From the NCBI RefSeq assembly GCF_947502395.1, contig NZ_CANMZM010000001.1, positions 496,001 to 560,000 of the forward strand: a DNA stretch of 64,000 bases. Direction: 5' to 3'. The notes below the pieces were generated by a model. That model made no database searches. It was not told the DNA's origin and saw only the letters and a program-made list of their open reading frames with translations. Positions within the stretch are counted from its first letter, which is position 1, and every line of letters begins with the position of its first letter. The translations under genes were made by a program, and so were the position numbers. This document shows, in pieces, positions 41,616 to 50,723 of the stretch. The stretch comes from an uncultured Erythrobacter sp. GTDB taxonomy: Bacteria; Pseudomonadota; Alphaproteobacteria; Sphingomonadales; Sphingomonadaceae.

Positions 41616-42401
41616 ATGACCATTGATACACCCTCTTTGACTGACGAAATGCGTGCCGCGCTTGGGTGGTGGCAGTTGGCGGGAGTCGACAGTGACTTTG
41701 CCGATGAAGCTACGGACTGGCTCAAAAGTGCTGGAAGCTCTCAGGCTGCGAATTCCGTTAGTGGTGCTCCGGTCATCCGAGAAGTTCAGCATGGTCTGTC
41801 TTCGCCGCAAGACGCGCAGCCAGAGCCAATTGCGCCGAAGCGCGTAGATCTCTTAGGTCCAAATCCTCCAACAACCCTCAGCGAGTTTCAAGAGTGGTGG
41901 CTTTCTGCCCCCGGCCTGGACGCGATTGGACCGCGGGGGCGGGTTGCACCGAGGGGCCCACAAGGCGCCGAACTTATGGTGCTCGTGATTGATCCTGAGC
42001 AGGGCGATAAAGAAAGACTGCTGAGCGGACCGCAAGGACGACTCCTATCTCGAATCATTTCGGCGATGGGACTAGCCGAGGATTCGATCTATTTGGCTTC
42101 GGCTTTGCCACGTCACACGCCAATGGCCGACACCGCGACCCTAAGTGCAACAGGAATGGATGAGGTAACGCAGTTTCATGTTAACCATGTGAATCCGCAG
42201 AGGCTCTTGGCCTTTGGCGCAGGCATCCCACCGCTTTTGGGCCACACATTAACGAATGACCTCTCGCATTTACGCGAAATCAACCGAAAACCTTCATCAA
42301 TACCGTTGTTCGTGACCGAGGGGCTCGACGCCATGATGGCGATGCCCCGTTTGAAAGCACGATTCTGGCGGAGATGGATCGAATGGTCGGCCAAGGAATA
42401 A
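41616..42401 (+). CDS. Uracil-DNA-glycosylase-fold-like protein, divergent
   Basis: 261 residues from ATG 41616 (GGGGGAG 12 bases upstream; TTG 41607 also possible). The C-terminal 150 residues follow the family-4/5 UDG order: LMVLVIDPEQGD where GExPG would be, GPQGRLLSRIISAMGL, SIYLASALPRH, VNPQRLLAFGAG, PLFVTEGLDAM where the HPA/S motif would be. There are no cysteines, so no [4Fe-4S] cluster, and the catalytic loop is not recognisable. It may bind without catalysis or act differently. It is followed at once by the transglycosylase gene. Confidence 0.6.
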   Translation: MTIDTPSLTDEMRAALGWWQLAGVDSDFADEATDWLKSAGSSQAANSVSGAPVIREVQHGLSSPQDAQPEPIAPKRVDLLGPNPPTTLSEFQEWWLSAPGLDAIGPRGRVAPRGPQGAELMVLVIDPEQGDKERLLSGPQGRLLSRIISAMGLAEDSIYLASALPRHTPMADTATLSATGMDEVTQFHVNHVNPQRLLAFGAGIPPLLGHTLTNDLSHLREINRKPSSIPLFVTEGLDAMMAMPRLKARFWRRWIEWSAKE

Positions 42402-42412
42402 CGTTGAATTCT

Positions 42413-44164
42413 ATGCGTGCTTTAATTGCTGGTCTTGGTTTGCTTTCCGCATTGGCTTTTGCCCCTGCCGCTTCGGCGCAGACTGACGGGCTAGTCGCGC
42501 GGTATGATCGCGATGGCCCTCACCAGAGTTCGATTCCGGCTCAACTCAATGCAGATGAGCGCGCGCACTATGCCCAAGTCTTTGCAGCGATTGATGCTGA
42601 GCGCTGGGATCAAGCCACTTCGCTTCTCAACCAGCGTACCGACAGCGTGCTTCACCAAGTTGCGGTGGCGGAATTCTATACTCACGCCAAAAGCCCCAAG
42701 GTCTCTGCCGAACAAATCTCTAATTGGTTTCGCGACGGTGTCCATCTGCCTCAGTCAGAGCAACTTGGTCGAATCGGGGCCAATCGTGGGCTAGAGTGGC
42801 TTCCGACCTTCCCGCGCACGCTCAATCTGGCCCGGCAGCCCGGCATCACAAAACGCACACGCCCTCGCACGGTGGACGATGGAACACTGTTTGCCGAGAG
42901 CCGCTCAGCGATCCTCGACGCGATCAAGAATGACGACCCCATCAGCGCGTATAATGTGCTTCTCGAAGCAGATCCCTATCTCAGCCCCGAATCCCGTGCC
43001 GAATGGCGTCAGCGCGTTGCCTGGAGCTTCTACATTGAGAATGACGACCAGAATGCTCTGGCTCTGGCTCAAACCGTTGCCGAAGGATCGGGCGCTTGGG
43101 TGGCCGAGGGCGAATGGGTCGCCGGGCTGGCCGCTTGGCGGTTGGGCTCTTGCCAAGTCGCTGCCGAAGCCTTCTCAAGGGCCGCTGACCGATCGACCAA
43201 TGTCGAACTTACGTCGGCCGCGCATTATTGGGCACATCGTTCCTATATCCGCTGCCGTGAACCGGGCGCAGCGCAAGCGCACCTGGAGAATGCAGCACGG
43301 TTTGACGAGAGCCTCTACGGCCTACTCGCGGTAGATCAGCTGGGTATTGAGCTGCCTTCTGCCGCTCCTGTTCAACGACTCTCCAGCGGGGAATGGAGCG
43401 CCATTTCCGATCGACCCAATATCCGCATCGCCAAGGCACTTGTCGAGATTGGTCGCCCTGCGCTGGCCGACGAAGTTCTCCGCCACGAGGCGCGCATCGG
43501 CCGGGCGCAAGACTATTACGCTATTGCCAGATTGGCGCGCGATCTTGGCCTACCTTCGACCCAGCTCTTCATGGCGAATTACGCGCCGCGCGGAATGCGC
43601 GCAGACAGTTCGCTTCGCTTCCCAGTTGCGCATTGGCAGCCTAGCACTGGATGGAGAGTTGACCCTTCGCTCGCCTTCGCTCATGCGCTGCAAGAGAGCA
43701 ATTTCCGGGCAAGCGCCGTGAGCCCCGCCAACGCGCGCGGCCTAATGCAGATCATGCCCGGCACCGCGCGCGATCACAATCGCCGGTTGAACCTCGGCGC
43801 GAGCTACGCCGACCTTAACAAGCCAGAGGTAAACCTTGCCTACGGTCAGCAGCACCTTGAGATGCTGCGCGATTCGGGCGCGACGCAGGGGCTCCTTCCG
43901 AAGATTATGGCGGCCTACAACGCTGGGCTAACTCCGGTCAGCCGCTGGAATTATGAGATCAACGATCAAGGCGATCCGCTGCTCTGGATGGAATCGATCC
44001 CCTATTGGGAAACGCGCGGCTACGTCGCCATCGTCATGCGCAATTACTGGATGTATGAACGTGCCGCCGGTGCGCCTTCACCAAGCCGCCGCGCGCTTGC
44101 ACAAGGGCAGTGGCCTACTTTTCCCCTTCCCGCTAGGACGAGGTCTGCAAACCTCAACCGATAG
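42413..44164 (+). CDS. Soluble lytic murein transglycosylase (GH23)
   Basis: 583 residues from ATG 42413 (TTG 42404 is better spaced from AAGGA and is possible). Signal peptide ALIAGLGLLSALAFAPAASA. A helical superhelix (residues about 30-400) precedes the SLT domain: FAHALQESNFRASAVSP with catalytic Glu, ARGLMQIMPGTARDH, NLAYGQQHLEML and IMAAYNAGLTPVSRW. Cleaves glycan strands with formation of 1,6-anhydro-MurNAc in the periplasm. Starts 12 bases after the UDG-like gene. Confidence 0.94.
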   Translation: MRALIAGLGLLSALAFAPAASAQTDGLVARYDRDGPHQSSIPAQLNADERAHYAQVFAAIDAERWDQATSLLNQRTDSVLHQVAVAEFYTHAKSPKVSAEQISNWFRDGVHLPQSEQLGRIGANRGLEWLPTFPRTLNLARQPGITKRTRPRTVDDGTLFAESRSAILDAIKNDDPISAYNVLLEADPYLSPESRAEWRQRVAWSFYIENDDQNALALAQTVAEGSGAWVAEGEWVAGLAAWRLGSCQVAAEAFSRAADRSTNVELTSAAHYWAHRSYIRCREPGAAQAHLENAARFDESLYGLLAVDQLGIELPSAAPVQRLSSGEWSAISDRPNIRIAKALVEIGRPALADEVLRHEARIGRAQDYYAIARLARDLGLPSTQLFMANYAPRGMRADSSLRFPVAHWQPSTGWRVDPSLAFAHALQESNFRASAVSPANARGLMQIMPGTARDHNRRLNLGASYADLNKPEVNLAYGQQHLEMLRDSGATQGLLPKIMAAYNAGLTPVSRWNYEINDQGDPLLWMESIPYWETRGYVAIVMRNYWMYERAAGAPSPSRRALAQGQWPTFPLPARTRSANLNR

Positions 44165-44175
44165 GAAAACGACAC

Positions 44176-44706
44176 GTGGCGATTGACCGAGCCCGCATTT
44201 TCACGCCCATCAACATCGCCATACTTACCGTTTCTGATACGCGCAGCCCGGAGACCGACACCTCGGGCGACATCCTCGCAGATCGGGTCGCCGGTGCAGG
44301 GCATGCACTGGTCACTCGTACCATCGTCAAAGATGACGCCGCCCTTCTTGCCAAGCAGTTTGAGGATTGGATCGACGACCCTCAGATTGACGCTGTGATC
44401 TCGACAGGAGGCACTGGGCTAACAGGCCGCGATGTCACCCCCGAAGCGTTCACACTCATCGGTGGCGCACGCGATATTCCCGGCTTTGGCGAGCTGTTTC
44501 GCTGGCTCAGCTACAAGACCATCGGCACCAGCACAGTCCAATCACGCGCCTGCGCCATCGTCGCCCGCGGAACCTATCTATTCGCCCTTCCCGGCTCCAA
44601 CGGAGCGGTCAAAGATGGTTGGGATGGTATCCTTGCTGAACAACTCGACAGCCGCAATCGCCCCTGCAACTTTGTTGAATTGATGCCTAGATTGCTAGAG
44701 ACATAA
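44176..44706 (+). CDS. moaB: Molybdenum cofactor biosynthesis protein B
   Basis: 176 residues from GTG 44176 with AGGA 9 bases upstream. MoaB/MogA fold, adenylation of molybdopterin: INIAILTVSDTRSPETDTSG, AVISTGGTGLTGRDVTPEA, and FALPGSNGAVKDGWDGIL. The sequence family (RNRPCNFVELMPRL at the end) is MoaB-type. No other moa genes are adjacent; 11 bases separate it from the transglycosylase gene. Confidence 0.94.
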   Translation: MAIDRARIFTPINIAILTVSDTRSPETDTSGDILADRVAGAGHALVTRTIVKDDAALLAKQFEDWIDDPQIDAVISTGGTGLTGRDVTPEAFTLIGGARDIPGFGELFRWLSYKTIGTSTVQSRACAIVARGTYLFALPGSNGAVKDGWDGILAEQLDSRNRPCNFVELMPRLLET

Positions 44707-44736
44707 ACACTCTTATGTTCTATATATGTTCTGATT

Positions 44737-45849
44737 ATGCAATCCAAGGTGAGAACGCCCCATCATCCCGAAGCCGCTCATGGACGCGGCGCGCCTTCTG
44801 CCAACGTGTCAACCCGCTTTGGCCTTCCAGTGCGCAAGGTGGATGGCGACTGGCGCGATCATATGGAAAGCCTCGATGGCCCTCCCGTGAAGCTGCGGAC
44901 CCATGTGACAGAAGAGCACCCCAAGACAATCCTGTCGTTTAACAACTCGCCAGACGTGCCCTTTGACCGTTCGATCAACGCCTATCGTGGGTGCGAACAC
45001 GGCTGTGTCTATTGTTATGCCCGCCCTACCCATGCTTATCACGACTTGTCGCCGGGTCTCGATTTTGAAGCGCAGCTCTTTGCCAAACCCGGTGCTGCGG
45101 ACCTTCTCCGTAAGACCCTGAGCAAGAGCGGCTATAGACCAGCACCTATTGCGCTGGGCACCAACACCGATCCCTATCAACCGATTGAGAAACGCTACGA
45201 GATAACAAAACAGATCCTGGAAGTATGTTTGGACGCTCGCCATCCGGTGACGATCACAACCAAATCAAACCGTCTTCTGCGCGACGCAGACCTCCTCAAA
45301 GAGATGGCGCGGCGCAAGCTGGTGGCAGTCGCAATTTCGGTGACGACCCTCGACGCAAAACTGTCCGGCAAGCTTGAGCCTCGCTGCACTTCGCCAGCCA
45401 AACGGATCGAGGCGCTGGGCAAATTGGTGGAATTGGGTGTTCCCGTGCATTGCTCGATCTCCCCCATCATCCCGGCGATCACCGATGAGTTTATGGAAGG
45501 CATTATCGAGGCGGCTGCAGCGGTTGGCGTCAAGAGCGCAAACTGGATCCCCTTGCGTCTGCCCCACGAAGTCGCCCCACTGTTCCGCGAATGGCTCGCC
45601 GTCCATTATCCCGACCGTGCAAGCAAGGTGATGAGCATTGTTCGCTCCATTAGAGGCGGCAAAGACAACGATCCAGATTTCTTCACCCGTATGAAGCCCC
45701 AAGGCGTGTGGGCAGACATGTTCCGAGCAAGATTTAGGATCGCGTGCAAGCGTGCAGGTGTTGGTCACGGCAGAACCGCGCCAAGCTTTGAACTCAATTG
45801 TGCAAAATTCCGGCCACCGGAGATAGGTGGTCAGATGCGCCTATTTTGA
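44737..45849 (+). CDS. PA0069-family radical SAM protein
   Basis: 370 residues. SplB-like radical SAM protein: the [4Fe-4S] motif is RGCEHGCVYCYARPTH (Cx3Cx2C), followed by LGTNTDPYQPIEK, VTITTKSNRLLRD and HCSISPIIPAITDEFM. The N-terminus (HGRGAPSANVSTRFG) and end (GGQMRLF) are those of the PA0069 family, whose substrate is not known. Despite the SplB resemblance a photolyase role is unproven. Confidence 0.93.
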   Translation: MQSKVRTPHHPEAAHGRGAPSANVSTRFGLPVRKVDGDWRDHMESLDGPPVKLRTHVTEEHPKTILSFNNSPDVPFDRSINAYRGCEHGCVYCYARPTHAYHDLSPGLDFEAQLFAKPGAADLLRKTLSKSGYRPAPIALGTNTDPYQPIEKRYEITKQILEVCLDARHPVTITTKSNRLLRDADLLKEMARRKLVAVAISVTTLDAKLSGKLEPRCTSPAKRIEALGKLVELGVPVHCSISPIIPAITDEFMEGIIEAAAAVGVKSANWIPLRLPHEVAPLFREWLAVHYPDRASKVMSIVRSIRGGKDNDPDFFTRMKPQGVWADMFRARFRIACKRAGVGHGRTAPSFELNCAKFRPPEIGGQMRLF

Positions 45850-45953
45850 TCCACACAGCTATGGATATTCCGATGAGATCGCAGATCATTCTGAACATGC
45901 ACCGTTCATTGGCGGGCACTTACTCAGACTACACACGCTTTGGAGGACAAAAC

Positions 45954-47105
45954 TTGAGACCCTTTCTCTTGCTATTCTGCTTGGCTACCGCCTTGTCCAC
46001 GAGCCAAGCCTTCGCGCAGTCCAGTGCATCTCTGGAACTGTATGACTACCTCGTGCAAGATGTTTGCGTCGGCCCTTCTGGTGATGTCATCAAGGGCGAT
46101 CCGGCCACTTGTCAAACTCATCGGAATATCGAGATTGGCGAGCCTTCGCCTTATCTCCTTACCGATTGGGATACGGTGCAAGGTGTTAGCTACGCCGCCT
46201 GGAACTCAATTCCAGTTCGAGGCGAAGATAGCCAAGTGCGGGTGATGGTATCGAAAAGCTTGTTGGGCGAATACAATGCCGACTTCACATTCTCTTACTC
46301 AGAAGAAAAGGACGGCTACGATCTTATCGATTTGAGCCACAGTGATTACGCGTCAATCATTCGGACATCGGACGGTGGATGCCTCGATCAACTTTTTGCC
46401 CCGCGCCTTGCCCGGAATATCAAGCGTGGAACGCGCTTCAATCGAAGGCGATCGTATTCGAGGTCCGCGCTTTATGCTCCCAGAGCCCGAGCCGGGGGCT
46501 GGATCTTATTTCCTTTTGAACTCGCGCCCAGCCAATGGCCTCAATCAAGCTCGCACACACATCGCAACACGCGGACACCATTGCAAAGGATCAGCGGCTG
46601 CAATGCAGGTGGAAGCACCGGTGTGACATACTGGAATGCGCCCGCCCCCTATTCCTACGAAGGCAATGAGGACGGCGTTCGCAAAACCCTCCTCACCATT
46701 CGCTCAGACCATTTTGGGTCACGAAATCTCTCATCGCGCAGCAATGCGCTTGAGAGTTTCTATTTTACTCGCGAATACGGAATGACGCGGTGGGAAGCAT
46801 GGATTCCACGCAGACGATGCATCGCGGAGGCTGAACGCGTGCCCCAAGGGCAACTGCGATCACAATGCTTCCCCGAGGTCGCTGATAAACAGTCAGCGCC
46901 TGGGCCTGAGCTTAATCTGCGTGCAAGGTGCAAGGACATGAATGTCACTGGCACCGGCCACCCGGATGTCGCGCGCTGGGGCGCACAAGACTGGGTTCGC
47001 GTCGATTGCCGCGATTTGACGCGCTATGTTGCGCTGAAAGAGCCTGTTCTCATGCTGGACAAACGTATGGCCCAGATTAACGGGGTAGACGATATCGATT
47101 TCTAG
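45954..47105 (+). CDS. Exported protein of unknown function, possible internal frameshifts
   Basis: 383 residues from TTG 45954, chosen because GGAGG lies 7 bases upstream and the next residues form a signal peptide (LRPFLLLFCLATALSTSQAFA). N-terminal third (SLELYDYLVQDVCVGPSGD) and C-terminal third (YFTREYGMTRWEAWIPRRRC, CKDMNVTGTGHPDVARWGAQDWV) look like an ordinary secreted protein with many Cys. Between about 46405 and 46590 the frame turns Arg/Ser-rich while the +1 frame reads far more naturally (DRIRGPRFMLPEPEPGAGSY), which suggests two compensating indels. Family unknown. Confidence 0.65.
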   Translation: MRPFLLLFCLATALSTSQAFAQSSASLELYDYLVQDVCVGPSGDVIKGDPATCQTHRNIEIGEPSPYLLTDWDTVQGVSYAAWNSIPVRGEDSQVRVMVSKSLLGEYNADFTFSYSEEKDGYDLIDLSHSDYASIIRTSDGGCLDQLFAPRLARNIKRGTRFNRRRSYSRSALYAPRARAGGWILFPFELAPSQWPQSSSHTHRNTRTPLQRISGCNAGGSTGVTYWNAPAPYSYEGNEDGVRKTLLTIRSDHFGSRNLSSRSNALESFYFTREYGMTRWEAWIPRRRCIAEAERVPQGQLRSQCFPEVADKQSAPGPELNLRARCKDMNVTGTGHPDVARWGAQDWVRVDCRDLTRYVALKEPVLMLDKRMAQINGVDDIDF

Positions 47106-47381
47106 CGCGAACGCAGACGAGGATACGTGGGTAGCGTCGGAGAAACTTAGGCTGCACGTCGAACCAGCGATCAGAGCTGGGCTCATCGCAACGCAGCCAA
47201 GATTTCTCGGGCTTTGCGCCCATGTACGGATATATGAGCGCTCGTCCGCGGAGTGCACCGTTTAGAGTCGCCGCGATCTCAAAGTGACGCACGCAAGTCC
47301 CACCTTAACCCAGAATAAACCTCAATTAAGGACTCTCTCACTAAATTCGTCTATTAAAACTCCGTAATTGGGGAGTAGGGC

Positions 47382-47543
47382 ATGGCGAATACTCAAGAGA
47401 ACGAGGCTGGTGGTCAAATTGATCGCCGCAAAGGCGATCGCAGAATTACCGCACGCGACAAAGAAGATCGTCGCAAGGGCGAACGTCGCCAGAGCGATGT
47501 GCCCTACACCGGGCCAGAGCGACGGAAGCATCCGCGCACCTGA
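47382..47543 (+). CDS. Small basic repeat protein (53 aa)
   Basis: ATG 47382 with AGGG and GGGGAG upstream; 53 codons, stop at 47541-47543. The protein is MANTQENEAG followed by near-repeats DRRKGDRR, DRRKGERRQ and GPERRKHPR, so strongly basic and probably disordered. The charge pattern could bind nucleic acid or act as a ribosome-associated or small regulatory protein, but this is a guess. Its own upstream region contains no gene for 276 bases. A minus-strand frame at 47077-47292 there looks only marginally protein-like and is not called. Confidence 0.65.
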   Translation: MANTQENEAGGQIDRRKGDRRITARDKEDRRKGERRQSDVPYTGPERRKHPRT

Positions 47544-47574
47544 TCCTTTGCTCCGCCCGAATTAGGCGCAATTG

Positions 47575-47610
47575 TCTGGGCCTCTTTTTTGCCAGATTTG
47601 GGAGGCCAGA
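47575..47610. terminator. Hairpin between convergent small genes
   Basis: TCTGGGCCTC (47575-47584) pairs with GAGGCCAGA (47602-47610) with one bulge; the T-run lies in the loop, not after the stem. It sits between the 53-aa gene and the facing membrane-protein gene, so bidirectional termination is plausible. Confidence 0.35.
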
Positions 47611-47628
47611 TGCTCTTAATCTGGTCAA

Positions 47629-48192
47629 TTACAAATCGTTGATCAAAAAGTCTGGTCCATTCTTCTGGACTTTGTACTTTGCGTGACCCGCAAGAAGACG
47701 AGAATCGAGATATCGAATTTCAATGCTGAATTCGGTGTCGACCTTTGGGTCCATAAGGGCATTAAATTCAAAATTCTCGCCCGTATCTAATGAAGGTCTA
47801 GCCGTCATTTCCGTGCCATCGCGAAGCAAGCGAACGTCAGTACAAAGCTTCCCATGATTCCAAACTCGAAAACGATAAGTCAGCCCCCCAGGTGCACCAC
47901 CTATTGTGCCAGCAGGTACTACTCTGAGTATTGGCTGAGCGTTTCGTTTCATCTCGTCCCGCTGTTGTGACAGAAGCTCATTCTCAAAAGCTAGTTGTTC
48001 GCGTGTCACAGTCACGAGATCACGTTGCTGCTCAACAGAGTTTCTAAGCTCTTCTCCTTGAAGCCAGAGCGCTTCTGAGCTGTTGCGAAGCTCCCGTCCT
48101 TGCTGGAAAAATCCCAAGACGAGCCAAAAGAAAGCCAACGGCGCAAATACGCCAGCTAAGAAATCACCAAACTCGTTTGGCTTCATTTCCAA
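47629..48192 (-). CDS. Membrane-anchored coiled-coil protein, unknown function
   Basis: 187 residues (ATG 48192 or 48186). One N-terminal membrane segment (FLAGVFAPLAFFWLVLGFF), then a Gln/Glu-rich coiled coil (about residues 30-80: LRNSVEQQRDLVTVTREQL), then a compact beta-rich domain (QPILRVVPAGTIGGAPGG, TYRFRVWNHGK). This arrangement occurs in scattered accessory genes of many proteobacteria. Codon use looks clearly more AT-rich than that of neighbours, hinting at acquisition. No partner gene is adjacent. Confidence 0.7.
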   Translation of the reverse strand: MEMKPNEFGDFLAGVFAPLAFFWLVLGFFQQGRELRNSSEALWLQGEELRNSVEQQRDLVTVTREQLAFENELLSQQRDEMKRNAQPILRVVPAGTIGGAPGGLTYRFRVWNHGKLCTDVRLLRDGTEMTARPSLDTGENFEFNALMDPKVDTEFSIEIRYLDSRLLAGHAKYKVQKNGPDFLINDL

Positions 48193-48314
48193 TAGGTTGG
48201 ATAGCTGATCGAATGCATATCAAACCATTACAGCGATGTACGCTACAGTAACGAGCCCACCCGACCGAACTAAAGAGTGTCCGTCACTAGCTGGTTTTTT
48301 GAGGCTCTTCTCGC

Positions 48315-48755
48315 TCACCCAAAACTCCCGCCAACCTCGCCAGGCTTGAACCGCATCAACCGACTATCCAGCAGCGCGGCCGTCCGATTTTGCACTGCGA
48401 TCTGGTATTCCGGGTTCTTGATCATCGCGAAGAAGGCGCCCGAGTTGGGATACTCCACAACAAATCCATCGTGCCAGACCTTGTCATCGGGCTCTGGCCC
48501 TGTGACCATGGTCTGGAACCCGCCGCGCCAGACGACCTTGCCTCCTACGCTTGAAAAGATTGGTCCGGAAGTTGTGCCATACTCCTGATAAGCGCGCCGC
48601 CCACTCCAGCCATTGCCGTGGTGCTGATGCCCCTCCGGGTACTCGGCCAACTCCCGGTAGCGCAACAGGTTGAGCATATGGATCGGCTCATCACGCGGCA
48701 GGTCTTTGAACGCCTGAAAATTTGAAGGCGATGGATCAATATAGGCTTTGGCCAT
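48315..48755 (-). CDS. DUF1330 domain protein
   Basis: 146 residues. EPIHMLNLLRYRELAEYPEG, then YQEYGTTSGPIFSSVGGKVVWRG and WHDGFVVEYPNSGAFFAMIKNPEY fit the DUF1330 ferredoxin-like (dimeric alpha-beta barrel) family. No function is established for the family. The start is 3 bases after the acyl-CoA ligase stop, so the two are co-transcribed. The upstream side (48193-48314) holds no gene. Confidence 0.85.
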   Translation of the reverse strand: MAKAYIDPSPSNFQAFKDLPRDEPIHMLNLLRYRELAEYPEGHQHHGNGWSGRRAYQEYGTTSGPIFSSVGGKVVWRGGFQTMVTGPEPDDKVWHDGFVVEYPNSGAFFAMIKNPEYQIAVQNRTAALLDSRLMRFKPGEVGGSFG

Positions 48756-48758
48756 GGC

Positions 48759-50369
48759 TTATGCCTCCAGCTTGTAGTCAGAGAAGCGCTCGCGCAGGTC
48801 TTTCTTCGAGATCTTGCCAGTCGCCGTGTGCGGAATGTCATCCACAAACTCCACTGCATCGGGGAGCCACCATTTGGCGATCAACGGCTTTAAGTGGTCG
48901 ACAATTTGCTCGCCAGTAACCTCAGAACCTTCATTCTTGACGACGAAGAGAACAGGACGCTCATCCCACTTGGAGTGGTACATGCCGACACAGGCCGCCT
49001 CTGCGACTTCGGGGTGGCCCACAGCCGCATTCTCGAGCTCGACTGAGCTGATCCACTCTCCGCCCGACTTGATTACATCTTTGGTGCGATCGGTCAGTTG
49101 CAGGGTGCCATCGGGATGGATGATGCCCACGTCACCGGTGTCAAACCAGCCATCGTTGTTTGTCGCATCAGTCTCCGCTTTAAAATAGCGTCGGATGATC
49201 CAAGGCCCACGAATCTGGAGCGCGCCAGAAGCAACACCATCGCGCGGAAGCTCGGTTGTCATATCGTCGAGCTCAACGATGCGCAGTTCGACGCCAAAGA
49301 TCGGGCGACCTTGCATGGCAGTCTTGTCGACCTTTTCTTCGAAGGTGAGCTCATCCCAATCCCAAGTTGGACCGCCGACCGTACCGATGGGCGATGTCTC
49401 GGTCATGCCCCAAGCGTGCTGAACCCGCGTGCCGTTCTTCATCAGCCGCTCGATCATAAAACGCGGACAAGCAGAGCCGCCTATGGTGGCGGATTTTAGC
49501 GGCGGAAGATCGAGACCTTCCTTGTCGCAATATTGGAAGTGGGCGAGCCAAACCGTGGGCACGCCAGCGCTGTCGGTCACGCCCTCGCGCAGCATCAAAT
49601 CATGCAAGACAGCCGGATCATTGACGGCGGAGAACACGAACTTGATCCCCGCCATCGCGCCAGCATAGGGAAGGCCCCAGGATGCCGCGTGGAACATCGG
49701 CACAACGGGGAGCATGCAAGATGCACTCGAGAAATTGAACGCGGCGGGCTGAAGTCCAGCGACCGCGTGCATAAGGGTTGAACGATGTTCGTACTGAACG
49801 CCTTTGGGATTGCCGGTCGTCCCAGAGGTGTAGCAGATCATGCAGGGGTCACGCTCATCGCCCCGGTACCAGTCGTACTCACCATCCTGTTCGCCGATCC
49901 AATCCTCGAAAGCCGTCGTGTGATCGGCGGAATCGAAGCAAATGTAATGCTCGACCGTTGGCCATCGATCTTTCATCTTGTCGACAATCGGCTGAAACGC
50001 CGCATCGTAGAGTAGCACGCGGTCTTCAGCGTGGGTGACGATGTATTCAAGCTGATCATCGAATAGACGCGGGTTAACGGTGTGCAGCACACCGCCCATG
50101 CCAGCGACACCGTACCAACTCACCAGGTGGCGCGAGTGGTTCATCGCCAGGCTTGCGACACGCTCGCCTGGCTTGAGACCCAGCGCTTCGAGAGCCTGTG
50201 CCATTTTGAGCGCATCACGGCGAATCCCGGCCCAATCGGTGCGAGTCTCCTTGCCATCGGCCCAGCGCGTGACAATCTCCCGGCCGCTGGCTTCGCGCGC
50301 GGCATGATCAATTACGTTGGTGATGCGCATCGACTGATCTTGCATGGCACCAAGAGTTTGTGTCGGCAT
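48759..50369 (-). CDS. Long-chain fatty-acid--CoA ligase (AMP-forming)
   Basis: 536 residues from ATG 50369 with GAGGAGA 9 bases upstream. ANL superfamily: MICYTSGTTGNPKGVQYEH, HAWGMTETSPIG, GWFDTGDVGIIHPDGTLQLTDR, RTKDVIKSGGEWISSVELE, and catalytic Lys in TATGKISKKDLRERF. Activates fatty or aromatic acids to CoA thioesters, probably for beta-oxidation, in line with the ETF-QO gene 10 kb away though not linked. It is unlike the XrtA-associated ligase in sequence. Confidence 0.95.
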   Translation of the reverse strand: MPTQTLGAMQDQSMRITNVIDHAAREASGREIVTRWADGKETRTDWAGIRRDALKMAQALEALGLKPGERVASLAMNHSRHLVSWYGVAGMGGVLHTVNPRLFDDQLEYIVTHAEDRVLLYDAAFQPIVDKMKDRWPTVEHYICFDSADHTTAFEDWIGEQDGEYDWYRGDERDPCMICYTSGTTGNPKGVQYEHRSTLMHAVAGLQPAAFNFSSASCMLPVVPMFHAASWGLPYAGAMAGIKFVFSAVNDPAVLHDLMLREGVTDSAGVPTVWLAHFQYCDKEGLDLPPLKSATIGGSACPRFMIERLMKNGTRVQHAWGMTETSPIGTVGGPTWDWDELTFEEKVDKTAMQGRPIFGVELRIVELDDMTTELPRDGVASGALQIRGPWIIRRYFKAETDATNNDGWFDTGDVGIIHPDGTLQLTDRTKDVIKSGGEWISSVELENAAVGHPEVAEAACVGMYHSKWDERPVLFVVKNEGSEVTGEQIVDHLKPLIAKWWLPDAVEFVDDIPHTATGKISKKDLRERFSDYKLEA

Positions 50370-50723
50370 GATAAATCGCTCTCCTCAGATGTAGACGGCC
50401 CCTCTCCAAGGCCCATATGTGGCGAAGACCATGCCGTGCGCAAAGATGGTTGGCAATCGCGATATTACCAATTGGAGCAAGCAGTGGCGGGAGACGAAGC
50501 CGCCAAAGATTCAACTAGTCGGCTAGCGAATCCCGCCTGAGGCGCGGCATGAAGCCTTTTCGTATCGTCTTTCGACCAAAATCCAGAGACACACGCCGAA
50601 GAGATCGGCATTTTGTCCAGTTACAACTCGATTTTTCGTAATTTTTCACCGCTTCGTCTCATTTCATTGCAAATGCCAGCGCCGAAAATTATTCTCCCTA
50701 AAGAAACCTAAGAGAGGGCTATT
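50370..50723. other. Gene-free region upstream of ompA
   Basis: 354 bases between the divergent ligase gene and ompA. It must hold both promoters. The 120 bases before ompA are AT-rich, as expected of a strong porin promoter and leader. I see no hairpin, repeat or small gene that I can support. Confidence 0.6.

Noticed and set aside
47077..47292. 71-codon minus-strand frame after the exported-protein gene
   Set aside because: Marginally protein-like, but GTG start, no ribosome site, and it overlaps the end of the opposite gene.
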